This document shows, one piece after another, positions 11,864 to 21,296 of a DNA stretch of 28,746 nucleotides. Position numbers and translations under genes: made by a program. The notes beneath the pieces were generated by a model. That model worked only from the letters and a program-made list of their open reading frames with translations. It was not told the DNA's origin and searched no databases. The number at the start of each line of letters is the position of its first letter. The stretch's first letter is position 1. Source of the stretch: Hypsibius dujardini (Eukaryota; Tardigrada; Eutardigrada; Parachela; Hypsibiidae); assembly GCA_001579985.1 (NCBI GenBank), contig LRSR01010444.1, positions 1 through 28,746 on the forward strand, in the 5' to 3' direction.

Positions 11864-12032
11864 GTGCCTGTCTGTGTACCTCTGTATTTCTGCATCTGTC
11901 TATATCTATTTTTGATTTTTTGTTGTTCAGTTGGGTGGATCGCCGCACGAGGCTCTAGCCAAGCTTATCTTCATGGAGTTGAACGATGCTTGGAGTGAAT
12001 TCGAAAATTCCGGCATGCAGTCGTTGGGCTGA
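4696..12032 (+). CDS. GAK: GAK/auxilin-type NAK-family Ser/Thr kinase with C-terminal J domain, no PTEN-like domain
   Basis: Sixteen exons: 4696-4837, 5118-5179, 5242-5301, 5386-5497, 5912-6051, 6150-6275, 7450-7539, 7655-7787, 8006-8167, 8585-8803, 9035-9279, 9617-10418, 10786-11225, 11383-11490, 11613-11678, 11931-12032. All phases match, giving 1002 residues. The kinase (about 38-320) is complete: glycine loop AEGGFAYVY (46-54), Lys68, HRD 168-170, DFG 188-190, APE 225-227. A disordered Pro/Ser/Gly linker of about 570 residues carries DLLGLG (536, 586) and DPF (734, 776) motifs, which resemble adaptor-ear and clathrin binders. The J domain (about 905-1002) has HPD at 966-968. The protein should recruit Hsc70 to uncoat clathrin vesicles and phosphorylate AP-complex mu subunits. 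Vertebrate GAK (about 1311 aa) has a PTEN/C2-like domain in the linker; none is encoded here. Confidence 0.96.
5565..5830. repeat. Degenerate (TGTC)n, GAK intron 4
   Basis: Long imperfect TGTC array filling most of intron 5498-5911, in pyrimidine-rich sense orientation. Confidence 0.85.
6335..6450. repeat. (TGTC)n tract, GAK intron 6
   Basis: TGTC/TATC/TGCC array near the 5' end of the largest GAK intron (6276-7449). The rest of that intron is AT-rich with short AATC runs and no supported gene. Confidence 0.85.
7805..7965. repeat. (CAGG/CAGA)n tract, GAK intron 8
   Basis: Mixed CAGG, CAGA and CAGT units in intron 7788-8005. The orientation is opposite to the tract in intron 6, so exons 7 and 8 sit between complementary arrays. 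Confidence 0.85.
8825..9012. repeat. (CAGA)n array, GAK intron 10
   Basis: Includes a perfect CAGA run at about 8895-8941, within intron 8804-9034. It is flanked by CAGG and CGGA variants. Confidence 0.9.
10450..10730. repeat. Degenerate (TGTC)n, GAK intron 12
   Basis: Imperfect TGTC/TGCC units across most of intron 10419-10785. Confidence 0.85.
11265..11340. repeat. (CAGA)n tract, GAK intron 13
   Basis: CAGA/CAGG units in intron 11226-11382, with a short perfect stretch at about 11319-11341. Antisense in orientation to the arrays of introns 12 and 15. Confidence 0.85.
11515..11575. repeat. Nine-base tandem repeat (CACATTTTT)n, GAK intron 14
   Basis: About six head-to-tail copies of CACATTTTT between the two J-domain exons (intron 11491-11612). 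This unit is unrelated to the tetranucleotide arrays elsewhere. Confidence 0.9.
11755..11885. repeat. (TGTC)n array, GAK intron 15
   Basis: Largely perfect TGTC run at about 11793-11862 in intron 11679-11930. Confidence 0.9.
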
Positions 12033-12611
12033 TCTGCCGGCGTGGTACAACCGCAATATATATTCAGTTGAGATGAAAGAAGTACGTTTTTGAATTGTGA
12101 TTTGCCTCACATTCCTCACACACTCAATGGTTTTTGTCTTTTTTCTTTCGTGTTTCTAAAAACGTGATGCTGAATAGTACTGACTGATTAAGTGGATGAG
12201 CAATTTTCTTATTTTCTGTGAAACAGTTACTGTCTCCGTTTGTTGTCTGTGCCTGCCAAAGACAAATGAATTGCTTTCGTGGTAAAAAAAATCCCCGAAA
12301 TCTGAGCTGCTGCCTTTGTTTCTTTTGGATGAGACATACATAAAACTAGACTGATGATCGGCAATTATGGACGAAGATGCCCCGGCTGGTCCTGCTTCAT
12401 GGTTTATTGAGAGATCTGTCAGTGGTCTCATAGCAACTACATTACATGATTAATGCAAGAATATGGAATAGACGGGGATGAGGTAAATTCAGTCAAGATG
12501 CAAATTTTAGACTTACAACCCGACAGCCCTCGCCTTGGTGTTTGATTCGGGTCATGTGAAGATGTCCGTGCTGCTGCGAACCCTAGCAGCAGACCGAGTT
12601 TCGGCAGTTTT
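12033..12611 (+). other. Spacer between GAK and the tetraspanin gene
   Basis: Must hold the GAK 3'UTR and the tetraspanin promoter and 5'UTR. I see no canonical AATAAA just after the GAK stop. A 28-codon open frame with ATG at 12367 and stop at 12451-12453 starts MDEDAPAGPASWF. It could be an upstream ORF of the tetraspanin mRNA, but nothing supports its translation. Confidence 0.4.
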
Positions 12612-14009
12612 ATGGCTTTACTTGTCATCAACCTGTCGGAGCGCGGGAGGAACAACTTCGGTCGATTGGGCGCCGTGATCAATCTCCTCTTGGTCCTGCT
12701 AGGTACTGCTGATGACTGTCTGCCTGCCTGCCTGCTTGTCTGTCCGTCCGTCTGTCACCTGTCTGTCTGCCTGTTTTATCTCTCTGTCTATCTGCTTATC
12801 TATGTCTTTGTTTGTCTGTTTTCTTGTCTGCCCGCTCGTCTGCTTATATTTCTGTCTTTCTATATTTCTCTCTGTGTAGCCTATCTAATTGTGAGTCTAT
12901 CTAGTCTGTCCGTCTGTTGCCTGCTTGCCTACCTGCCTGCTTGTCTGTCTCTTATACTATGTATTTTCCTAAAAGACTGACTGACTGACTGACTGACTGA
13001 CTGACTGACTGACTGACTGACTGACTGACTGTCTGGTTGTTTGTCTTTCTGTCTACTCGCCTCTCTGCATGACCTTCTGTCTGCCCGCTTAATTGTCTGA
13101 CCATTGCAATTTCAACAGGACTAACAATAGTAGGCATGACGCTGTTTATTCGGGCCCGCATTCAGGCGAAGCTGCAACTCCTGGAGAACTACAACGGCGC
13201 CGGCTTTGTCTACTTCCTTCTGGTTTGTGGCCTCATGGTCACCCTTACCTCCGCTGTGGGCATCAAAATCTTCCTTGACCTCGGTGCCTACGACACACGC
13301 TTCCGCTGGGAGAGTCAGACACGACTGTACGGACTAATTGTCATTGTTACTGCCTTGATCATCTTCTGCGGAACCATCGTTGTCTTCACCCATCAGGCCA
13401 CAATGAAGAAGTACTTCGAGACGGGCCTGAGGACCGCCATCGACCGTTACTCCAAAAGTGCCTCCATCAAAAAGACTGTCGACCAAATGCAGTTGGAGTT
13501 CCAATGTTGTGGCAGTAAAGGCGTTCAGGTAATACTAAAATATATACTCCGAATTACATATGCTTGATATTGTTAACTGCAAATATTGCCTTTTCAATAA
13601 AATAATTTTTTTTAATTTAAGTACATTTTGAGGTGAAGCGAATTAAAAATGTTATATATTTTTTACTGACACGCAAAGTCCATCTGCAGGATTGGTGGAC
13701 GGTTCCCTGGATTGACAACGCCTATCTGGACCTGAAGGACGCCAAAATCCGGCATGCTTTGAGAGATGGTGTCTATATGGGCGACCATGTACCGTTTAGT
13801 TGCTGCAGTGGGAAGGCGGTGAGACCGTGCGTCCATCGACATGTCAATGCCAGTCAGACCGGGTATACCTGGCCGAAGGATTCGACGCTCAGTGCTACGG
13901 GATGTGCGGCTGCGTTGGCCTCGGAGTTTGGGAAGACGACGTTGAATGTAACTGGTTATATCGTTATGACCACCTTTTTCATGATGGTAAGTCATAGCTG
14001 AATCCTCGC

Positions 14010-14062
<53 letters not shown>

Positions 14063-15197
14063 GCCTGCCTGTCTGCCTGCCTGCCTGCCTGCCTGCCTTC
14101 CTCTTCTTCGGTCCGTCTACCCATCCGTGTCTTCGTCTGTCCGTTTTTCTATTTGCCCGTTTTTTTTTGCTTCAAATGCAAATACATTATTGCGCCATAT
14201 CCTACATGTGCACTTGCAGCTCTTCTCACTTGTCCTCCTGAAGCTCCTCTCGACAGCCATCTCCAACACCTACCCATGGGGCGACCCAGAGGGTGAAGCT
14301 CCGACCTGGCTGCTGGAGACCTGCCCCATCGGTCTGTGCAACGCGGAGACACCGGAACCGCCGGATGACCTACCGGTATTTATGCCCAGTGCGAAGAGGC
14401 CGTTCAAAAAAAGGAAGACCTCAAAAAAAACGTCTGGTATCGGCAACGATGATGACGATTCGAAAGGGGACGAGGCACCTCTGCTGAAGAAGGTCAGCAA
14501 GCTTGTCACTCAGCCGGCAGAAAATATTGGCGGTGTTCCAGTCGGAAATGGCGGCATCAAGGTCCCGGTCAAACTCGGCGGTGAAGGAACAAATCCTGGC
14601 AAGAAGGTTCAAGGCAAGCCGGTTTTAGATCTTTACGGTAAGACAGTGACTGTTGCAATAAGCCATTCCTTGTTCAGACAAGGCAGCTACATTATTTTTT
14701 GTTTTTTTTCCACAGGCGATTCGGACGATGAAGTGTTTGTGAAACCAGTTGGCAAGACTGTGCATGAAACGGACGAGGATGATAATGAGGATTATAAGGG
14801 TGGTATGGGTGGTGGTGAGGGCGGGGGAGGACTTCAAGGCAAACATGACGGTAATACAAATGCGCAGGCAGGTAGACATGGGCAGGCAGGCAGGCATACA
14901 GACAGACAGACGCAATTTTGCAGGCAGCCCTGCAGACAGATAAACAAACAAACAGACAGATCTGTATAGACAAGGAATCTGTGCATCCTCTTTAGAGTCA
15001 TGTATTTTTTAGATAAGAAAGACAAGGACGAAGCAAAGCACAAGAAGGATAAAGCTGCAAGAGCCAAGAAAAAGAGCAAAGAAAAGCTTAAACCAAAAAA
15101 GAAAGGCGTTAGCAAAGCTAAGAAAAAAGGACGCTCGGCTTCAAAATCGCAGAAAAAGAAACCGAAAAAGAAAAAGGCGTCCAAAAAAAGAAAATGA
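12612..15197 (+). CDS. Peripherin-2/ROM1-like tetraspanin with acidic and polylysine C-terminal tail
   Basis: Six exons: 12612-12702, 13119-13528, 13690-13986, 14220-14637, 14716-14850, 15013-15197; phases match, 511 residues. The start MALLVINLSERGR resembles the peripherin N terminus. Hydrophobic segments lie at about 19-41, 60-83, 100-121 and 255-280. The large loop has CCG (160-162), DWWTVPWI, VPFSCC (201-206), RPC (Cys214) and GC (Cys239), the disulfide set of the peripherin/ROM1 branch, plus possible N-glycosylation sites at Asn219 and Asn253. The predicted cytoplasmic tail (about 230 residues) goes PEPPDDLP, basic KRPFKKRK, acidic DSDDE and DEDDNED, then a Lys-rich 60-residue end. Family members shape curved membranes, as in photoreceptor discs; the role here is unknown. 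The tail is far longer and more basic than vertebrate tails. Confidence 0.9.
12717..12955. repeat. Degenerate (TGTC)n, tetraspanin intron 1
   Basis: Imperfect TGTC/TGCC units in intron 12703-13118. Confidence 0.85.
12975..13031. repeat. Perfect (GACT)14 microsatellite, tetraspanin intron 1
   Basis: About 14 uninterrupted GACT units. The sequence class (GACT) differs from the TGTC array right beside it, and the lack of interruptions suggests recent expansion. Confidence 0.95.
14008..14100. repeat. (TGTC)n then (TGCC)n array, tetraspanin intron 3
   Basis: A perfect TGTC run to about 14062 switches to TGCC units, 20 nt after the donor at 13987. Confidence 0.92.
14862..14965. repeat. Degenerate (CAGA/CAGG)n, tetraspanin intron 5
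   Basis: CAGG and CAGA units in intron 14851-15012, opposite in orientation to the intron 3 array. Confidence 0.8.
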
Positions 15198-15550
15198 AAA
15201 TGAATCTTCGGGAATTCATACCCTTGTGTTCTATGGAACGTTCCATTTACCCGCTTAAAGATTTAGATTGTTCATTATAACTTATTTGGATTGTAGACCG
15301 GCAGCATGAACGAAGCAGGATCTGTCTGTCTGTCTGTCTGTTTTTGTGTCTGCCTGTCTGCCTGTCTGTCTGTCTGTTTGTCTGTTTGTCTCTCTGTCAG
15401 TCTCTGTGTCATACAGAGAGGCGTCAAGTCAATCACCCAATATAATTTTGCACAAACAAAAAAACATTGCAGACATATATAATCCTGCATAAACTAAAAC
15501 AGATTTAAAAAACAAATTGTACGTAAATAAACAACTGTAAAAATGATGCA
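15198..15550. other. Convergent 3' ends of tetraspanin (+) and CLIC (-)
   Basis: The spacer between two facing stop codons is 353 nt. It holds a TGTC array (15319-15400) and an AATAAA on the plus strand at 15526-15531, only 20 nt before the CLIC stop. If that signal is used, the tetraspanin 3'UTR fills the whole spacer and any CLIC 3'UTR must overlap it antisense. No minus-strand AATAAA was seen in the spacer. Confidence 0.6.
15319..15400. repeat. (TGTC)n array in the tetraspanin 3'UTR
   Basis: TGTC/TGCC units between the tetraspanin stop and the AATAAA at 15526, so probably kept in the mature mRNA. Confidence 0.85.
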
Positions 15551-16602
15551 CTACACAAATGCTTCTAAAATGGGAGCGGACAGAGGAGGCGCAGAGGTCG
15601 GCCCTTCCGGCTTATCCACTGCAACAACTGGTGTTGTTGCCAGTTCAATATCAGCTTTCTTTTCTGCAGAAGAATAACTCCCACTGTCGGGTACTCTCGT
15701 CTCCTCAGCAACTGCTTGATCCAAGGGCGTATGAAAGGAATACCGATGCTCCGTGGCATTCATCAAGGCACTCTTCCTCCGTTGTGGTTTACCCACCGTC
15801 AGGCCCGTTTCGGTCCGCTCCATCCAATGAAGTGTAATTTCCTCATCACTCGGGCAGGTGGTCCGGAACGCATCGGTCGCATATGCGGCCTACAAAAAAA
15901 ACACGTGCAAAATAGACTCTGCTTGCCAGGAAGACAGACAGGCTGACCAAAAAACAGACAGACCGACCGACAGACAAACAGACAGACAGACAGGCAGACG
16001 GGCAGATAGTCAAACAGGGAAATGCAAACCTTTAGATAATTCCAGACACCAGTCAATGCCGCTGGAATCTCGAATCCTTTGAGGTCCCTTCCGGCTACCC
16101 GGATCTGCTGCAGTTTCGGCAGCAGTTCACAATCCAAATATGTCAACTGACTGCCGCACATAAAGGGCCCTTTTCCGGGCGGTTTTCCTGATAGGAACTT
16201 GTCAAGTTTCTCCAGTTCCGTCGTTAGCCCAAAGGCATCTTTTGAGACAGCCTTGATGAAGAAGCAGAATTTGGAGAAGACATCTTTGCAAGCTTTCTCA
16301 GCCAGGATGTTGTCGTAGGACAGGTCGCATTTTGGGAAGTTATTGTCAATGTATTCCAGGATTTCATCAAGGTTATCGAGGTTGTCTTGCAAGTAGCTGA
16401 TAGAGGGAACAAGACGGAGACCAAGGGCTTTGAATTCGTCTGAAGGTTTAGCAGGATTGACGGCGTACACGGTAAAGTTGTAGCCTCCGATGGCAGACTA
16501 TGATACAAAAACACTTTAACCGTTGCCTGTCTGCAGTAGACGTCATAAAGACCAACAGACAAGCAAAAGAAGAGGTGGACTAACAGGCAAACCGATTAGT
16601 AA

Positions 16603-16645
<43 letters not shown>

Positions 16646-17066
16646 TACAGACATACAGACAAACAGACAGACAGACGATAGACATACAAACATGAAACCA
16701 GAGAGTCACACAATTAGAAAAACAGAAGGCAGTCTTGCAATACATAGACGTGCAGCAAAAAAAACCGAAATGGAGAAATGAAAGCCGACAGACGGAAAGA
16801 CGGAATGATGAACAAAGATACGGACGGCATGCGGAAAGATGGATGGAAGGACGGATGAACTAAAGGTCGGACAGACAGACCGACTGGCGGACTGGTGGCC
16901 AGATAAAGAGGCAGACAATAGTCGGAACCGATTTTCTTACCTTCAGGGATAGGATCATATAGATGCGCTGGCTGAGCGGGCAGGCTCCATAGCTGGCTCC
17001 ATCGACGCCGGCCTTGACGAAGAGCTTGATCGGCGGTTTCGGCGGTAAAGCTGGAGGGACAGCCAT
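15551..17066 (-). CDS. CLIC: Chloride intracellular channel (CLIC) protein, GST-fold, with C-terminal extension
   Basis: Three minus-strand exons: 17066-16941, 16497-16030 and 15889-15551, all phase 0, giving 310 residues. The N terminus has the CLIC glutaredoxin-like site [22 protein letters not shown], with Cys29 as the expected redox cysteine. A Pro of the VPSI loop (likely the cis-Pro) and an all-alpha C domain follow. The strongest block is [19 protein letters not shown] ... [16 protein letters not shown], then [16 protein letters not shown], close to insect Clic and nematode EXC-4. CLICs are soluble oxidoreductases that can insert in membranes and act in tubulogenesis. The last about 80 residues extend past the usual end: a basic PQRRKSAL motif (a possible basophilic kinase site), then a Glu/Ala/Pro-rich stretch ending in AFV. 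Confidence 0.93.
15928..16015. repeat. (CAGA)n tract, CLIC intron 2
   Basis: CAGA, CCGA and CAGG units in intron 15890-16029. In the CLIC transcript this reads as UGUC. Confidence 0.85.
16600..16680. repeat. (CAGA)n array, CLIC intron 1
   Basis: Nearly perfect CAGA run from about 16604, decaying through ACGGA-type purine-rich units up to about 16930, within intron 16498-16940. Confidence 0.88.
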
Positions 17067-17879
17067 TCCTGTTTCGCGAACCAATTACTCCTATACTGTA
17101 GCTTCACTGATTGCACAGATAATGCAGTAACTGTACTAGTAAGTCAGTTCGAGGATATACATTCTCTGTACACACACCGGTAAGAACAAAGTGTGTCAGA
17201 CTTTCTTTCAATCATCATCACCCATGCAGGGAGGTTGTCTACATAATATCAGAGCTCGTGTTGATGATGGGAACCAGTTTGTTGAGCTGGTGTCTCGGTA
17301 GGTTTTTGGCTTGGTGTTGATCTTTTCCGGCTGCTGTGTCTGTAATGTGTAATCTGTCTGCAAGGAGAAGAGACTCTCGAAATTTTAGTCCGCCTCCGAC
17401 TAGTACACTTCATCAATTTAATCGCGCGTACGCCTTGGCCGACCGACGAGCCGTGGAGAGCCTGTCACGTCAGACCGTTTTTACTCGCAACTTTTCCAAG
17501 CTTGTCTTTGCGCATGTGAGTCAATCCGGATTGCGGGAGCGAGTAGAACTATTACTGCCACTAGTCTACCATCAAGTACGGCTGTGTTGTAGACAGAGAA
17601 GGGTCAGCACATTTGTTGTTGATGGGATGCTGTTGAGAGACTTTAATGCTGCGGCGGCGCGTCTTTCATTTCGATGGAGGCAAGCCAGGCAGCCAGAATT
17701 GACTTGCGAATCGAATTTATATATAACTTTTGTCAAATGTAAACACACACAAACCGGCACTTTGCAAAGAGCGCTAAAGTGCGATGACACCAACTGGCAT
17801 TTCAATTTTCAACATTTTTTTCAGTGGGAGTAAAATATAGACACACAACCGGAATTCAGTCATTTGACAGAAGTCTGCC

Positions 17880-17981
17880 TACCTGACTGCCTCTCTGTCT
17901 GTTTATCTGCTTGCCTGCCTGTCTTTGCCTGTCTTTGTCTGTCTGTCTGTCTGTCTGCTTGCCTGCTTGTTTGTCTGTCTA

Positions 17982-18034
<53 letters not shown>

Positions 18035-18065
18035 ATGTCTATCTATGTATGTGTCTGTGTGTCTG
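17880..18065. repeat. (TGTC)n array, intergenic
   Basis: Perfect TGTC at about 17998-18034 within a longer degenerate tract containing TGCC and TATC units. Confidence 0.9.
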
Positions 18066-18547
18066 CGTACCTCTGTCCCTTTGGTCATGTCACACACTGG
18101 ATTTTGTCTGAATTTATGTGGTGCTACCCTTACAGCTAGCAATCATACCATGTCTTCTCGGCGAGCAGAAGGCGAAAACAAATCATTTACATACCAACTA
18201 TCTGACACTTACAAGCACACCAGAGGTGAAAAAATAACTAAAAAACAATTTACTGTGCGACAACAATTATAAAAAACAATGGCCAACAAGGCTACAATAC
18301 AAATGATACAGCGAGAGGGAGATCAATGGTTTCCGTCATGGAGGGAAAAAGCAGCATTCTGTTTTGATTTATACACAAAAATTCGAAGGAACTGTACCGT
18401 GTAAAAACACATCTAAAAATAATTCTATGTAACTATTTAAAAAAAAATTATGAGTCGATGAATCTCTTGCAGTTAGAATCGGACGTGATGAGTTATCCCT
18501 TCTGTCATGGTTTCGGTTCGGAAAATTTAGGCCTCTGAGTATCTGAG

Positions 18548-18668
18548 TGTCTATTCGTCTGTCTGCCTCACTGTCTGCCTGCCTGCTTGCCTGCCTGCCA
18601 GCCGGTCTGTCTGACTGTCTGTCTGTCTGTGTGTCTGTCTTGACGTCTGCGTGTCTGTCTGTCTGTCA
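18548..18668. repeat. (TGTC)n array directly downstream of the FRMD8 stop
   Basis: Begins about 10 nt beyond the FRMD8 stop codon (18679-18681). Read from the minus strand, the FRMD8 3'UTR therefore opens with a GACA-repeat tract. Confidence 0.85.
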
Positions 18669-18678
18669 CAATCAAACC

Positions 18679-21249
18679 TCAGTCCTCGTCGACCGAGTGC
18701 AGCACGAAGGCGTCAAATCGGTTGAGAATGTCGGGGAAGGCGACGCTGCGAGCCGTCTTGGCCGTGACTTTGTGGTGGCGATGGCGTCCGCGATGTCCCG
18801 CTTCCTTCATCACTCTGATTACTGTGGTGTCTGGACGAGTGGAAGCTGGGACAACAGGCTGATCGATTTCATCCACCGCGTCTAGTCCGTTGATTATGTT
18901 GTCACGGCGAGAGAACTCCGCCGCACGTTGGCTGTGGTGGAATGTTATCAGGCAAGCGGCCATCAACGGAGCCTGAAATAAAAAATATTAACATTTAGTA
19001 TTAAATTTTTTTTTATTTAGATGTTATGATATTAAAATTTTCACCACTTAACATTTTAAAAATTAAATATTAACATGTTTTAACATGTTAAACAAATTCC
19101 GCAAAAACATATTCAATATCTGGCGGGGGATATAAGTCTTTCAAAGATTCACGTAAATGGAATTGCGTTGCCAACCTGTTTGGAAAAAATTTTGAGCACT
19201 CGCGGCACACCACTCGGAGAGTCCCCAGCGTCGTCATCTTCGAGCGGGACCGTCGTGGTCACCATCAGACAGGCCATGTCTACATCATGCAGAGCGTGCT
19301 CCTCCGACGGAGTTTTGTACGTCACGCTGATCTCATTATGCGCCAGGGCCATTATTACGTCCTACGAAAGGGTTAAAAACACCAATAAAGCTCCAGAACT
19401 TGCGAAAATTTCAACAGACAGACAAACAGACAGACAGATAGACAGATAGACAGACAGACAGACAGATTGCTATTATAATGGACGACCGCTCAATTAATTG
19501 ATTAAATTGGCTGAAGCGAAATTTTACATCAATTGACATGATTGATTGGCTTGATTGATGATTACAATTACAGTGGACTGTTCCATTGAATTTTAATTGA
19601 CGCAAGAGACTGAAACGAAATTATACTATAAATGGCAATGATTGATTGGCTTGATTGATTGTAATTAAAGTGGACTTGACATTAGACTTGATTGAGTGAT
19701 TGATTGAAATAGAGCCGGAGCAAGAAAAACCAAGATGCTTACTGCGCTGAGATCGTCCTTCCGCACAGCGGATAGGACAAAAAATCCGCGCTCATTGACG
19801 GCAAGAGCTACAGGGACGTCGGCGAAGCCGGTGATCAATCCGGTGAGTCGAGATTTCGGCGCCGGCTCAAGGACCCCGGAAAAGAACACCGCCCTGAAAG
19901 AAAGAAAGTCAATTAAGAAAAAGAAATTAAATTAAGTAAAAAATACTAAAAAGATAGTAGAGATAGAAGGAAATGAAAACGAAAATGATGACAGGCTTAC
20001 GCGTAGAGAGGATTATTCCGGCAGACAAGGAGAAACCGCAGGCGGACCTCATCGTTGTTACGCGCGGAGAGGGATTGATAGACACGCATGATCTCACTGA
20101 TCACTTCCTCCTGTCGGTTCTTCTGGAAGGCTTTTCGCTGGGTGGGAATCAGTCCCTGCGGGAAGCATTCGAGGAGCTGCTTCCTGAAAAGTAAAAATAA
20201 ATTAGGAGGAATCGTGAAAATCAAGGGCTCAAGAAATTAGCAGACAGTTAGGGTTACACAAACTCAGGCAGACAACAGACACGCGCACAGACTACCGAGG
20301 CAAACTGCCTGGAAGATGGAAAAGAAACAGGAAGACAGACAAGAATATAGACAGACAAACGACAGATGGGTCAGTAGACAAATAGATAAGTAAGTATACA
20401 GACAGACAGGTAGACAGATAAGGTAGCGGACGGAGCGAAAGGGCGACAGACTGATGGAGCTAGAAAACACAGACAGATAGACAGACAAAAGGGCAGACAA
20501 ATAGGACAGCAGACAGACAGACAGACAAAGCAGGTAAGCAGACAGGCAGACAGGCAGACAGACGGACAGCCAGACAGACAGACAGAGCAAGTGAACAAAA
20601 CAAGTAGGCAAACAAACAGACATACATGCAGCCAAACAGACAGACCAACATTGGGACAGACAGATAAGCCCGCAGACAGGCGCAACGAACCTCACAGCTT
20701 GCACGTGCTGGGTATTATTCGAGGCGCGCCCGTGATCCTTGTAGATCAACAGACATCCCAACGTCAGCACATCGTCCACCGAAAGAGAGTACCGCTTGCC
20801 CAGATAACAGTTTCGAGCTTCTTCAAACAGGAGCTGAAGAACCCGAGGATTGCTGAGCTGAAGAAAGCGAGCAAAATACCTGCGATTACAATACAATCTT
20901 CCGCGGATCGCACTCGATAGGCACAAACAGAGCATGAGATAGTACTTACTCGCTTTTCATCTTCCAAACGCAGCCAAAGGGATCGCCGTACGTAAACCAC
21001 GGGAGCTGCATAAGAAATCGTAGGGGAGAAAAACTAGACTCTTCCATGGATACTTGTGCAGTACTCAAACGGACAATGCATGAACTAAAGAGATAGTGGC
21101 TCACAAAAGATAGCCAGAGTTACTAGAGTCGTACAGGAACAAGAAGGCAGATTTTCAGTCAGAAAAACAGGCAGTTGTCGGTCAGATCGGCAGACATTGA
21201 AGCAAGGAAGCAAATAATCCGCCAATACTTCAGACAGACAAACGAAAGA

Positions 21250-21296
<47 letters not shown>

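Larger units (their letters stand above)
17067..18678. other. Intergenic region CLIC/FRMD8
   Basis: Contains the CLIC promoter and 5'UTR on its left and the FRMD8 3'UTR on its right. A plus-strand open frame at 17336-17833 (165 codons) matches no family I recognise; about one such chance frame is expected in a window this size. Repeat arrays lie at 17880-18065 and 18548-18668. No other gene seen. Confidence 0.5.

Noticed and set aside
11726-11998. Long Cys/Leu/Ser/Val frames such as [12 protein letters not shown] in all TGTC arrays (also 5660, 6290, 8551, 17864, 20264)
   Set aside because: These are translations of TGTC/CAGA tetranucleotide repeats, which lack stops in several frames. They lie in introns or spacers.
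17336-17833. 165-codon plus-strand open frame between CLIC and FRMD8
   Set aside because: No recognisable motif or domain, and a rough estimate gives about one chance frame of this length in six frames of a 28.7 kb window. No flanking exons extend it.
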